DNA of 57,930 nt, taken from the NCBI RefSeq assembly GCF_004208535.1, contig NZ_SGIS01000033.1, positions 1-57,930 on the forward strand, read 5' to 3'. The notes under the pieces are model-generated. The model was given only the letters and a program-made list of their open reading frames with translations. It did no database searches and was not told the origin of the DNA. Below are positions 34,496 to 42,693 of this stretch, in pieces. Made by a program: the position numbers and the translations under genes. The first letter of the stretch is position 1. Every line of letters starts with the position of its first letter. The DNA comes from Sphingomonas populi. Its GTDB lineage: Bacteria; Pseudomonadota; Alphaproteobacteria; Sphingomonadales; Sphingomonadaceae.

Positions 34496-34514
34496 CGTGG
34501 ATAGATGATCCACG
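34496..34514. promoter_or_regulatory. Candidate operator upstream of the MFS gene
   Basis: CGTGGAT-agatg-ATCCACG, perfect 7-bp arms with a 5-bp spacer, ending 20 bp before the MFS start codon and just ahead of its CCAGGAG site. Typical size for a dimeric repressor site. The regulator gene is not next to it. Confidence 0.5.
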
Positions 34515-34533
34515 ATCTTCCCAGGAGTATCTG

Positions 34534-35727
34534 ATGTCGACCAGAGTGCCCGTGGATACACAAACACCGCCCGCGCAGCCGCTGACCTATGGCGTCACGC
34601 TGGCGATGGCGGCGGCGACGGGGATCGGCGTCGCCAACATCTATTACAACCAGCCGATGCTCGGCATCATCGAGCGCGACTTCCCCGGCACTGCCGCAGG
34701 GATGATCCCGACCGCGACGCAATTGGGCTATGCCGCCGGGCTGTTTCTGCTGGTGCCGCTCGGCGATCTGGTCGAGCGCAAGCGGCTGATCCTGATCCAG
34801 TTCGGCGTGCTCGCGCTGGCACTGGTCGCGGCGGCGGCGGCGCCTACGGTCGGTCTGGTCATCCTCGCCTCGCTGCTGGTCGGCGCGGCGGCGACGGTCG
34901 CGCAACAGATCGTGCCCTTCGCCGCGCATCTTTCCGCGCCCGAACGGCGTGGCGCGACCGTCGGCGTGGTCATGTCCGGGCTGCTCTGCGGCATCCTGCT
35001 CAGCCGCACCCTGGCGGGCTTCGTCGCGACGCATTGGGGATGGCGGGCGATGTTCTGGGTCGGCGTGCCGATGGCGATCGCCGCCGCCGCCCTGATGGCG
35101 CTGCGCCTGCCGCGCAGCCAGCCCGACAGCGGCTTGCGCTACGGCGCGTTGCTGCGCTCGCTGGTCGATCTGTGGCGTGAGTTCGGTGCGCTGCGGCTGG
35201 CGGCGGTGACGCAATCCCTGCTGTTCGCCGCGTTCAGTGCGTTCTGGACGATCCTCGCGCTGCACTTGCAGGAGCCGCGCTTCGCGCTCGGCGCCGAGAT
35301 CGCCGGGCTGTTCGGCGTCGTCGGCGCGGTCGGGATTCTGGCCGCGCCGATCGCCGGCCGCGTCGCCGATCGGCGCGGGCCGCATCAGGTGATCGCGCTC
35401 GGCGCGGTGCTGACCTTGGCGTCGTGGGTGGTGTTCGGCCTGTGGACGTCGGTCGCGGGGCTGGTCGCTGGCGTCATCCTGCTCGATTTCGCGGTGCAGA
35501 GCGCGCTCGTCTCCAACCAGCACATCGTCTACGCGCTGCGGCCCGAGGCGCGCTCCCGGCTCAACACCATCTTCATGGGCGGGATGTTCCTCGGCGGCGC
35601 GGTAGGATCGGCCGGGGCGACGATCGCCTGGAACGCGGGCGGCTGGACGGCGGTGGTGCTGCTCGGCGGCGGTTTCGCGCTGGTCGCGGCAGCGTTGCAA
35701 ATCGTCAGCCTGCGCCGGCGGGCCTGA
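34534..35727 (+). CDS. Major facilitator superfamily transporter
   Basis: 397 aa, twelve membrane segments. Seen: 'GIGVANIYYNQPMLGIIERD', a signature of the YgaY/drug-exporter-like MFS group, motif-A-like 'VPLGDLVERKRLILIQ' between helices 2 and 3, and the equivalent 'GRVADRRGPHQVIALG' in the second half. Likely proton-coupled efflux of small molecules. The frame is open upstream to 34390; the ATG at 34534 with CCAGGAG fits both length and signal. The stop codon is part of a hairpin shared with the convergent htpG gene. Confidence 0.92.
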   Translation: MSTRVPVDTQTPPAQPLTYGVTLAMAAATGIGVANIYYNQPMLGIIERDFPGTAAGMIPTATQLGYAAGLFLLVPLGDLVERKRLILIQFGVLALALVAAAAAPTVGLVILASLLVGAAATVAQQIVPFAAHLSAPERRGATVGVVMSGLLCGILLSRTLAGFVATHWGWRAMFWVGVPMAIAAAALMALRLPRSQPDSGLRYGALLRSLVDLWREFGALRLAAVTQSLLFAAFSAFWTILALHLQEPRFALGAEIAGLFGVVGAVGILAAPIAGRVADRRGPHQVIALGAVLTLASWVVFGLWTSVAGLVAGVILLDFAVQSALVSNQHIVYALRPEARSRLNTIFMGGMFLGGAVGSAGATIAWNAGGWTAVVLLGGGFALVAAALQIVSLRRRA

Positions 35728-35741
35728 TCCACGCGGATCAG
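35724..35741. terminator. Hairpin between convergent MFS and htpG genes
   Basis: CTGATCC-acgc-GGATCAG, perfect 7-bp arms and 4-nt loop, including the MFS stop codon (35725-35727). It is the only structure in the 46-bp gap and may terminate either gene. Confidence 0.5.
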
Positions 35742-35773
35742 CAAGCGGTCTTCACCGCGCCCGCCGCCCCGGA

Positions 35774-37660
35774 TCAGTTCATCCCACGCTGCAATACCCG
35801 CATCAGCCGCGCCGAAAACGCGCGCGGATCGACCGGGAGTTCGCCGTCGGCGATGCGCGCTTCGTCGAACAGCAGATGCGCCGCATCCGCCCGCACATCG
35901 GCGTCACCGGCATCGGCCGCGCTCAGCCGCTCGACGAGCGCGTGGCGCGGGTTGATCTCCAGCACCGGCTTCGCCGCCGCGTCGAGCCGGCCCGCACCCG
36001 CGAGCAGCTTTTCGAGCTGGCGGTCCATGCCGTGTTCGGGCGCGACGAGGCAGGCCGCGCTTTCAGTGAGGCGGTCGGACGCGCGCACGTCGGCGACGGC
36101 ATCGCCCAGCGTCTCCTTCACGAATGCGATGAAGTCGTTGACGGCATCCGAGGCCGCCGCCGCTGGCTGCTCGCCATCCGCGAGCGGGATCAGGCTGAGA
36201 TCGGCGAGCCCTTGCGTGACCGACTTGAACGGCTTGCCCTCATAATCCACGCCCGACGTGACCCAGAAGCTGTCGACCTGATCGGCGAGCAGCAGCACTT
36301 CGATCCCGCGCGCGCGGAAGCCTTCGAGCTGCGGCGAGGTGGCGAGGCGTTCGAGATCGGTGCCGGTCGCGTAATAGATCGCGGTCTGATTGTCCTTGAG
36401 ATCCGCGACATAATCCTTGAGCGAACGCCATGCGCCGCCCGACGTGGTGGACTTGAAGCGGGCGAGGCCGAGCAGCGTCTCGCGCCGTGCGAAATCCTCG
36501 TAGAGACCTTCCTTCAGGACCGGGCCGAAAGTGTCCCAGATCTTGAGGTAGCGCTCGGTGTCGCTGGTGGCGAGCTTGTCGAGTTCGGACAGAATGCGGT
36601 TCGACACCGCCTTCTGGATCGCGGCGAGGACCGGGCTTTCCTGGATCATCTCGCGCGAGACGTTGAGCGGCAGATCGTTCGAATCGACCAGACCCCGCAC
36701 GAAGCGCAGGTAGCGGGGCAGGATCTGCGCCTCGTCGGTGATGAACACGCGGCGCACGTAGAGCTTCACGCGGCCGGCGCGATCGGGATCGAACAGGTCG
36801 AACGGCTTTGTCTCGGGCACGAACGCGAGCACGGTATATTCGTGCAAGCCCTCGGCGCGGTAGTGCAGCGTCAGCGCTGGCGCGTCGAACTGCCCGGCGG
36901 CGCTGCGGTAGAAGTCCTGATATTCCTCCGCCGTGATTTCGGACTTGGGCTTGGTCCACAACGCCGCACCATCGGCGATCTGCTTCGGCTCGGCGTCCGG
37001 CGCGTCCTTGAGGAAGATCGGCACCGGCACATGGCCCGACTGGGTCTTGATTGTGCGCTCGATCGTGTAGCTCTCGGTATAGCTCGCCGCATCTTCCTTC
37101 AGGTGCAGCAGCACGCGGGTGCCGCGCGCCGGGGCATCAGCGGTATCGACCGGCTGGATCGTATAGGTGCCGAGGCCGTCCGACGCCCAGGACGCGGCGC
37201 TATCGCTGCCGGCGCGGCGCGAGACCACCTCGACGCGGTCGGCGACCATGAACGCGGAATAGAAGCCGACGCCGAACTGGCCGATCAGATGGCTGTCTCC
37301 CGAGTCCTTCGCGCCGGCAATCTTGTCCATGAACGCCTTGGTGCCCGAGCGCGCGATCGTGCCGAGCGCGTCGGCGAGCTCGGCCTCGCTCATGCCAATG
37401 CCATTGTCCTCGATCGTCAGGCGGCGCGCTTCGGCGTCGAGCGTCACGGTGATGCGTGGCTGGCCGTCGTCACCCAGCAATGCGGCGTCGCTCAGCCCCT
37501 CGTAGCGGAGCTTCTCGCACGCATCGGCGGCGTTCGAGATCAGTTCGCGCAGGAAGACGTCTTTGTCCGAGTAGACCGAATGCACCATCAGGTGCAGCAG
37601 CTTGGCGACATCGGCTTCGAAGGAACGGGTTTCAGGCGCGGCTTCGGTCGTCGTTGTCAT
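35774..37660 (-). CDS. htpG: Molecular chaperone HtpG (Hsp90)
   Basis: 628 aa, the normal length. ATP-dependent cytoplasmic chaperone. Seen: GHKL ATPase domain with 'FLRELISNAADACEKLRY', 'LTIEDNGIGM', 'GTIARSGTKAFM' and 'IGQFGVGFYSAFMVAD', middle domain with 'RRVFITDEAQILPRYLRFVR', 'GLVDSNDLPLNVSRE', and the C-terminal dimerisation domain. The frame runs on to 37732, but the ATG at 37660 gives the conserved start (TTTTEAAPETRSFEADVAKL) and follows TTGGAAAA. Single gene. Confidence 0.97.
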   Translation of the reverse strand: MTTTTEAAPETRSFEADVAKLLHLMVHSVYSDKDVFLRELISNAADACEKLRYEGLSDAALLGDDGQPRITVTLDAEARRLTIEDNGIGMSEAELADALGTIARSGTKAFMDKIAGAKDSGDSHLIGQFGVGFYSAFMVADRVEVVSRRAGSDSAASWASDGLGTYTIQPVDTADAPARGTRVLLHLKEDAASYTESYTIERTIKTQSGHVPVPIFLKDAPDAEPKQIADGAALWTKPKSEITAEEYQDFYRSAAGQFDAPALTLHYRAEGLHEYTVLAFVPETKPFDLFDPDRAGRVKLYVRRVFITDEAQILPRYLRFVRGLVDSNDLPLNVSREMIQESPVLAAIQKAVSNRILSELDKLATSDTERYLKIWDTFGPVLKEGLYEDFARRETLLGLARFKSTTSGGAWRSLKDYVADLKDNQTAIYYATGTDLERLATSPQLEGFRARGIEVLLLADQVDSFWVTSGVDYEGKPFKSVTQGLADLSLIPLADGEQPAAAASDAVNDFIAFVKETLGDAVADVRASDRLTESAACLVAPEHGMDRQLEKLLAGAGRLDAAAKPVLEINPRHALVERLSAADAGDADVRADAAHLLFDEARIADGELPVDPRAFSARLMRVLQRGMN

Positions 37661-37741
37661 GGTGTTTTCCAATGATCTCCAAGGTGAGCGTGCGCAGCAG
37701 ATGGCCGATGGAACCGGCGCTTTCAAGGTCATGGCGCGCTA

Positions 37742-38401
37742 TCAGCGCCGGACGTAGAAGACATGGGAGCCAACCCGCGCGATCTTGGCCAGCGAGTCCC
37801 GCCAATAGGGAACCATCCAGTCGGCATGATAATGCGTGGCGCGCCCGACCTCCGCGAAGACGCGGCCCGCCAGCGCGCGCTTCGCCGCCCGCCGCGCCGC
37901 CGCCCAGCCGAGATGCACTGGCCGTCGATCGAACGATCTGTCGCAGGTGAAGGAAAACTGGCAGCCGGTGGCGCGGGTATAGCCCTGATAGACCACGCCG
38001 CAGATCGTGCGCGGAAAGCCCGGCGCGCGGACGCGGTTGAGGATCACCTGAATCACCGCTTGCTGCCCGCGCGCGTCATCGCCGGCTTCGTAGAGCGCTG
38101 CGGTCGCGAGGCATTCGGCCGCCTGCTCGCGCTGGGCCGGGCCGCCCCGGAAACGATAGGGCGCCGCAGCGAGGCGGCGGCGCGTATCGATCGGCACCGC
38201 CGCGTTCGAGGCGCGCGCTTGCGCCATCGTCATCGGCTTGGGGCGGGTGTCGGGCGGGTGCGTCGCCAGTGGGCTTAACACACCGGCGATCAGGGTGACG
38301 GCAGCGACGATGGCGAGCAACACCCAGCCGTCCGACGCGGCGCCACGGACGGCGCTGACGGATTGCGTCTTTCGGGTCGCGGACGTGCGTTGCTTCGCCA
38401 T
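37742..38401 (-). CDS. SleB-type cell-wall hydrolase
   Basis: 219 aa. Seen: one N-terminal membrane helix ('GWVLLAIVAAVTLIAGVLSP') and a Hydrolase_2 domain from about 100: 'ECLATAALYEAGDDARGQQA', 'VIQVILNRVRAPGFPRTICG', 'CQFSFTCD' and 'ATHYHADWMVPYW', including the catalytic Glu of the AxYEA motif. Family role: peptidoglycan lytic transglycosylase; in Sphingomonads such proteins act in growth or envelope turnover, not in spores. The start is the ATG at 38401, as the only earlier start in frame is a TTG. Followed upstream by the RlpA gene on the same strand. Confidence 0.88.
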   Translation of the reverse strand: MAKQRTSATRKTQSVSAVRGAASDGWVLLAIVAAVTLIAGVLSPLATHPPDTRPKPMTMAQARASNAAVPIDTRRRLAAAPYRFRGGPAQREQAAECLATAALYEAGDDARGQQAVIQVILNRVRAPGFPRTICGVVYQGYTRATGCQFSFTCDRSFDRRPVHLGWAAARRAAKRALAGRVFAEVGRATHYHADWMVPYWRDSLAKIARVGSHVFYVRR

Positions 38402-38433
38402 CGTGTCGATATCTGGCCGCAACCGCCCGGCGC

Positions 38434-39039
38434 TTACCGCCCGGCGGCCCGCCGCGTCGGCCCGGTAACCGACATTCCGGCGGCTTCGAACTGCCGGCGA
38501 AGCGTGTCGAGCACCGGCTGGGGCACCGGGGGAAGCTCAGGGGTCGGCTTGCCCTTGAGCAAGCGCTGCCGCTCGGTCTCGGAGGGTTCGATCCGGCGCA
38601 CGCGCACCGCCGCCTGACCGGCCGCGCGAATGCCGAGCCGCTCGGCCGCGCCGCGCGACAGGTCGATTATGCGTGGCCCTGGAATGAACGGGCCACGGTC
38701 GTTGATCCGCACGACGATCCGCCGCCCGGTGGCGAGCGCGGTCACCTCGACATAGGTCGGCAGCGGCAGCGTCGTGTGCGCGGCGGTGATCCAGTCGGGC
38801 CGGAACCGCTCGCCATTGGCCGTCCGGTTGCCCGATTCGCTACCATACCAACTCGCATAGCCGAGCATGTCGTAGCTTGGGTCGGCGGCCGGAACGAAGG
38901 TCGCGCCGCGCACGACATAGGGCTTGCCGATCCTGACCGGAACGTCGCTCGGGGTACGGAAGCCGCCGCCGGCGCAGGCCGACAGCGCGAGCAGCGCGCC
39001 GCCGAGCGACGCCGTTCGGATGGACGCGAGACGAAACAT
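38434..39039 (-). CDS. rlpA: RlpA-family septal-ring lytic transglycosylase lipoprotein
   Basis: 201 aa. Seen: lipoprotein signal with lipobox LSAC (Cys21), then the double-psi beta-barrel: 'MLGYASWYGSESGNRTANGE', 'LPTYVEVTALATGRRIVVRI', 'NDRGPFIPGPRIIDLSRGAA', with the His of 'AAHTTLP' and Asp of 'NDRGPF' conserved as in active RlpA. The C-terminal SPOR domain of E. coli-type RlpA is missing; about 50 Pro/Arg-rich residues take its place. Role: cleavage of denuded glycan strands, here probably without SPOR-directed septal targeting. Confidence 0.9.
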   Translation of the reverse strand: MFRLASIRTASLGGALLALSACAGGGFRTPSDVPVRIGKPYVVRGATFVPAADPSYDMLGYASWYGSESGNRTANGERFRPDWITAAHTTLPLPTYVEVTALATGRRIVVRINDRGPFIPGPRIIDLSRGAAERLGIRAAGQAAVRVRRIEPSETERQRLLKGKPTPELPPVPQPVLDTLRRQFEAAGMSVTGPTRRAAGR

Positions 39040-39081
39040 CGCCCGCCTTTAGGCGAGCCCCGCGCCGGCGGGAAGCAGCCT

Positions 39082-39384
39082 TCAATCCTGCAGGACGTCG
39101 CTCGCGCCGAATTCGTGAAGCACGTCCTCGACATCCTCGGCCAAGTCCTCGTCGTCGAGCGTGACGGTTACTTTGACGCTGCCGTTCAAGGCGGCTTCGT
39201 CCTCATTGCCGTCCTCGAAATCGGTCTCGAGATCCGCGCCGCCCGCTTCGTTGCCGGCGCTGTTCTCGTCCGAAGCGCTCTCGATCACGATGTCGCCGCG
39301 TTCGATCTCATGCTCCTGGACGAGATGTTCCACCGCAAGTTCCGCCTCGCGTCGCGTGTCGAAGGTCGCCGTGATCGTCGCCAT
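39082..39384 (-). CDS. Small acidic hypothetical protein
   Basis: 100 aa, strongly acidic. Seen: a beta-alpha start 'MATITATFDTRREAELAVEH', reminiscent of general-stress proteins that begin 'xVxAxFdsxxxAexAV', an Asp/Glu/Gly-rich loop in the middle, and a second matching beta-alpha unit near the end ('VKVTVTLDDEDLAEDVEDVL'). The two halves suggest a ferredoxin-like fold of duplicated beta-alpha units. Function unknown. The gene is followed 42 bp later by rlpA on the same strand. Confidence 0.7.
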   Translation of the reverse strand: MATITATFDTRREAELAVEHLVQEHEIERGDIVIESASDENSAGNEAGGADLETDFEDGNEDEAALNGSVKVTVTLDDEDLAEDVEDVLHEFGASDVLQD

Positions 39385-39512
39385 GTCAGCCGCCTGTTCT
39401 CATGAAGATTTCAGCGCCAACGCACGCGCGCCGATTTGGTCCCACGCGACCTCCATCGAAATGGCGACGTCGCGCGCATCGCGTCGCGCTGCTTTCGTCG
39501 CGCGACCGCCGG

Positions 39513-39550
39513 TTGACGGCGCGTTTGGTCGGACTATTGTTAACGCTAAC
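39513..39550 (+). promoter_or_regulatory. Candidate promoter with overlapping LacI-type operator for GH43
   Basis: TTGACG at 39513-39518, 16-bp spacer, TATTGT at 39535-39540. A near-palindrome GTTAACGCTAAC, centred on CG with 10 of 12 symmetric bases, occupies 39539-39550, overlapping the end of the -10 and the expected start point. This is the classic repressor position, and the sequence type matches LacI/GalR operators. Confidence 0.55.
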
Positions 39551-39568
39551 GAAGACCGGGAGATGATG

Positions 39569-40573
39569 ATGAAACGGACAATCGGTGCGGCGGCTCTGGT
39601 GGTGCTGGCGGCGTTGACGGCGGGGCCGTCCGGCGCGGCGGATCAACCCCGCGCCGCGCCCGGATCGAACCCGATTATCCGCGACAAGTTCACCGCCGAT
39701 CCCGCGCCGCTGGTGGTGGGTAACACGCTCTACCTCTACGTCGATCACGACGAGGCGCAGCGTGACGAGATGTTCAACATGCGCGAGTGGCTGGTCTATT
39801 CGACCACCGACATGAAGACGTGGACCGAACACCCGCCGGTCATGAAGGTCACCGATTTCAAATGGGCCAAGAAGGACGCCTGGGCGCCGCAGGCGATCGA
39901 GAAGAACGGCAAATTCTATTTCTACGCGCCCGTCGAGCACGACAATACGCATCCCGGCAAGGCGATCGGCGTCGCGGTTTCGGACAAACCGACCGGCCCG
40001 TTCGTCGATGCGCGCGGCTCCGCGCTCATCACCAACGAGATGACCCCCAAAGGCCCGCACAGTTGGGAGGACATCGACCCCACCGTGCTGACCGATACCG
40101 ACGGCACCACCTGGATCGCGTGGGGCAACCGCAACTGCTACATCGCCAAGCTCAAGCCGAACATGATCGAACTCGACGGGCCGATCACCGAGATCACGCC
40201 GCCGCATTACGAAGAGGGGCCGTGGCTGCACAAACACGGCAAGCTCTATTACCTCACCTATGCCTCGCTCGACCGCACGACCCAGCGCGACGAGCATGTC
40301 TCCTACGCGACCGCGCCGGCGATCACCGGCCCGTGGACCTATCGCGGCGAACTGACCGGATCGGGCAAATACAGCTTCACGATTCACCCCGGCATCGCCG
40401 AGTTCAAGGGCAAGTCGTATCTGTTCCTGCATAATGCGAACATCGCGATCGGCGATCAGAGCGGCGCGATCGGGCGGCGCGCGGTGACGGTCGAATATCT
40501 CCACTACAATCCCGATGGCACGATGAAGCCGGTGGTCCAGACCGAGGCCGGCGTCTCGGTGCCGTCCCGGTAG
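39569..40573 (+). CDS. Exported GH43-family glycosidase
   Basis: 334 aa with a signal ending 'GPSGAA'. Five-bladed beta-propeller family of alpha-L-arabinofuranosidases and beta-xylosidases. Seen: general base Asp in 'KFTADPAPLVVGNTLYLY', the pKa-modulating Asp in 'SWEDIDPTVLTDTDG', and the general acid Glu in 'HYEEGPWLHKHGKLYYLTYA'. Three consecutive in-frame ATG codons exist (39563, 39566, 39569); the last is best spaced from GGGAG. The earlier part of the long frame (from 39161) is antisense to the acidic protein. It heads a co-directional set with GH97 and a beta-helix enzyme, implying breakdown of a plant hemicellulose or pectin side chain. Confidence 0.92.
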   Translation: MKRTIGAAALVVLAALTAGPSGAADQPRAAPGSNPIIRDKFTADPAPLVVGNTLYLYVDHDEAQRDEMFNMREWLVYSTTDMKTWTEHPPVMKVTDFKWAKKDAWAPQAIEKNGKFYFYAPVEHDNTHPGKAIGVAVSDKPTGPFVDARGSALITNEMTPKGPHSWEDIDPTVLTDTDGTTWIAWGNRNCYIAKLKPNMIELDGPITEITPPHYEEGPWLHKHGKLYYLTYASLDRTTQRDEHVSYATAPAITGPWTYRGELTGSGKYSFTIHPGIAEFKGKSYLFLHNANIAIGDQSGAIGRRAVTVEYLHYNPDGTMKPVVQTEAGVSVPSR

Positions 40574-40638
40574 ATACCTCGGCGGGTGCGTGCCTGCCGG
40601 GCGTTTCGCGTCGTTGCGGCACGAACAAGGGGAAGGTC

Positions 40639-42639
40639 ATGAAATTGCTAACGATCCTGCTTGCCACCGCCGCCGCGCTCGCACCAACGATGGCGAGCGC
40701 GCAGACGCCGCCCGCCGTCGTCTCGCCGGACGGTCGCACCCGGATCGAGATCGATTCCGCTTCGGGGCTGCGCTACCGTGTGGTGCGCGACGGCAACGTG
40801 GTGATCGCGACGTCGCCGATCGGCATGGTCACGAGCGAGGGCGCTTTCGGCACCAGCGAGTCCGCCGTCACGTCTTCGGAGGCGAGCGCGGTCAACGACA
40901 GCTATGTTCCGGTCGCGGGCAAGGCCAGCCGTGTCGCCGACCGCTACAATCAAATCGTGTTCCACCTCACCCGCGCCAAGGACGGCGTCACTTACGATCT
41001 CATCGCGCGCGCCTATGACGACGGCGTCGCCTTTCGCTTCGCGGTCGCGGCGCAGCCCCGCTTCCAGGCGATCGACGTATATTGGGAGACGACCGGCTTC
41101 TATTTTCCGGCCGATTATGGCTGCTGGGGCGCGAACAGCGGCCGGTTCGAGAATTCGCACGAAACCGAGTTCGATCCCATCAAGGCATCGGCGATGCGCG
41201 GCTTCCACCTCTATGACGCGCCTTTGCTGTGCCGGACCGGCAAGGGCGAGACCAGCTTCGCCATCGTCGAAGCCGACAAGCGCGACTATCCGGGCGCCTA
41301 TTACGCCGGGCGCGCCGATGCCGGCCTAGGTGTGAGCGTCGCGCTAACCTCGCGGCGCGACAATATCCCGGACAGCCCGGCATTCAAGGTATCGGCGCAT
41401 GCCGCGCTCGCGGCGGGGCCGCTGCTGACGCCGTGGCGGACGGTGATGATCGGCGACCGCCCGGGCGACCTGATCCAGTCGAGCCTCGTCCAGCTTCTCG
41501 CCGCGCCTTCCGCGATTGCCGACACGAGTTGGATCAAGCCCGGCAAATCCGCGTGGGACTGGTGGAACGGCTGGGCGGTCAACGTGCCCAATGCCGGCAT
41601 CAACACCGCGACCTATCAGGCGTATATCGATTTCGCGAAGTCGATGAACCTCGAATACATCCTGATCGACGAGGGCTGGTACAAGGGCAGTTCCGAAGGC
41701 CCGCGTCCGGCCGACGTGACCGTGCCGGTGCCGGCGGTCGATATCCCCGGCCTCGTCAAATATGGTGCCGAGCGCAACGTCGGCGTGTGGGTGTGGCTGC
41801 AATGGAAGCAGCTCCAGCGCCAGCTCGATGCCGCGCTGCCGCTGTACGAAGCCTGGGGCATCAAGGGCATCAAGGTCGATTTCATGGACCGCAACGACCA
41901 GGAGATGGTCGAATTCTACCATGAACTGCTGTCCAAGGCGGCGGCGCATCACCTGATGGTGGACCTGCACGGCGCGTATCCGCCCGACGGGCTGCTGCGC
42001 ACTTATCCCAATTTCGTGACTCAGGAGGGCGTGCTCGGCGCCGAATACAACAAGTTCGGCGCGCGGATCACCGCCACGCACAACGTCACGCTGCCGTTCA
42101 CCCGCATGCTGCTCGGCCCGATGGATTATACGCCCGGCGGCTTCCGCGCGCTCCCGCCTGCCGAGTTTGCGACCAGGCACCGGCTGTTGCGCCCCTATGT
42201 CCAGACCACACGCGGGCAGGCGATCGCGATGTATGTCGTCTATGAATCGCCGCTGGTGATGCTGTCGGACAGCCCCGACGCCTATATCGGCGCCGATGGC
42301 CGGCTGACCGATGGCGCCGACTTCCTGAAGCAGGTGCCGACAAGCTGGGACGAAACCCGCTTCATCTCGGGCGAGATCGGCCAGTCGATCGTGCTGGCGC
42401 GGCGCAAGGGCGACCGCTGGTATATCGGCGCGATGACCAACGAGCAGGGGCGCAAGGTGTCCGTGCCGTTGTCGATGCTGGGCGCCGGCAAGCGCTGGCG
42501 CGCGCGCATCTGGCAGGACGGCGCCGACATGAACCACCTCAGGACGTCGACCACGCAGGTCCAGTCGCGCGACCGCATCCAGCTCACGCTGGCGCCATCG
42601 GGCGGCGCGACCGTGGTGCTGGAGCCGGCCGGCAGCTAA
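40639..42639 (+). CDS. Exported GH97-family alpha-glycosidase
   Basis: 666 aa with a signal ending 'ATMASAQ'. Seen: N-terminal beta-sandwich ('SPDGRTRIEIDSASGLRYRV'), (beta/alpha)8 catalytic barrel with 'EYILIDEGWYKG', 'GIKVDFMDRNDQEMVEFYHE' and 'PNFVTQEGVLGAEYNK', and a C-terminal beta domain. Asp in KVDFMDR lies where retaining GH97 enzymes have their nucleophile, which would favour an alpha-galactosidase-like member over the inverting SusB type; this is tentative. ATG after AGGGGAAGGTC, 65 bp behind the GH43 gene. Confidence 0.93.
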   Translation: MKLLTILLATAAALAPTMASAQTPPAVVSPDGRTRIEIDSASGLRYRVVRDGNVVIATSPIGMVTSEGAFGTSESAVTSSEASAVNDSYVPVAGKASRVADRYNQIVFHLTRAKDGVTYDLIARAYDDGVAFRFAVAAQPRFQAIDVYWETTGFYFPADYGCWGANSGRFENSHETEFDPIKASAMRGFHLYDAPLLCRTGKGETSFAIVEADKRDYPGAYYAGRADAGLGVSVALTSRRDNIPDSPAFKVSAHAALAAGPLLTPWRTVMIGDRPGDLIQSSLVQLLAAPSAIADTSWIKPGKSAWDWWNGWAVNVPNAGINTATYQAYIDFAKSMNLEYILIDEGWYKGSSEGPRPADVTVPVPAVDIPGLVKYGAERNVGVWVWLQWKQLQRQLDAALPLYEAWGIKGIKVDFMDRNDQEMVEFYHELLSKAAAHHLMVDLHGAYPPDGLLRTYPNFVTQEGVLGAEYNKFGARITATHNVTLPFTRMLLGPMDYTPGGFRALPPAEFATRHRLLRPYVQTTRGQAIAMYVVYESPLVMLSDSPDAYIGADGRLTDGADFLKQVPTSWDETRFISGEIGQSIVLARRKGDRWYIGAMTNEQGRKVSVPLSMLGAGKRWRARIWQDGADMNHLRTSTTQVQSRDRIQLTLAPSGGATVVLEPAGS

Positions 42640-42693
42640 GCGCGCGCGCCGAACACCAGCCGACGCCGACGCAGAACAACAGGAGCAGGATTG

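Noticed and set aside
33760..35700. 646-codon minus-strand frame
   Set aside because: Runs antisense across a porin end, a hypothetical gene and an MFS gene; a single real gene would not match all three boundaries.
35876..37675. 599-codon plus-strand open frame
   Set aside because: Antisense to htpG, whose protein is unmistakable; no recognisable product in the antisense frame.
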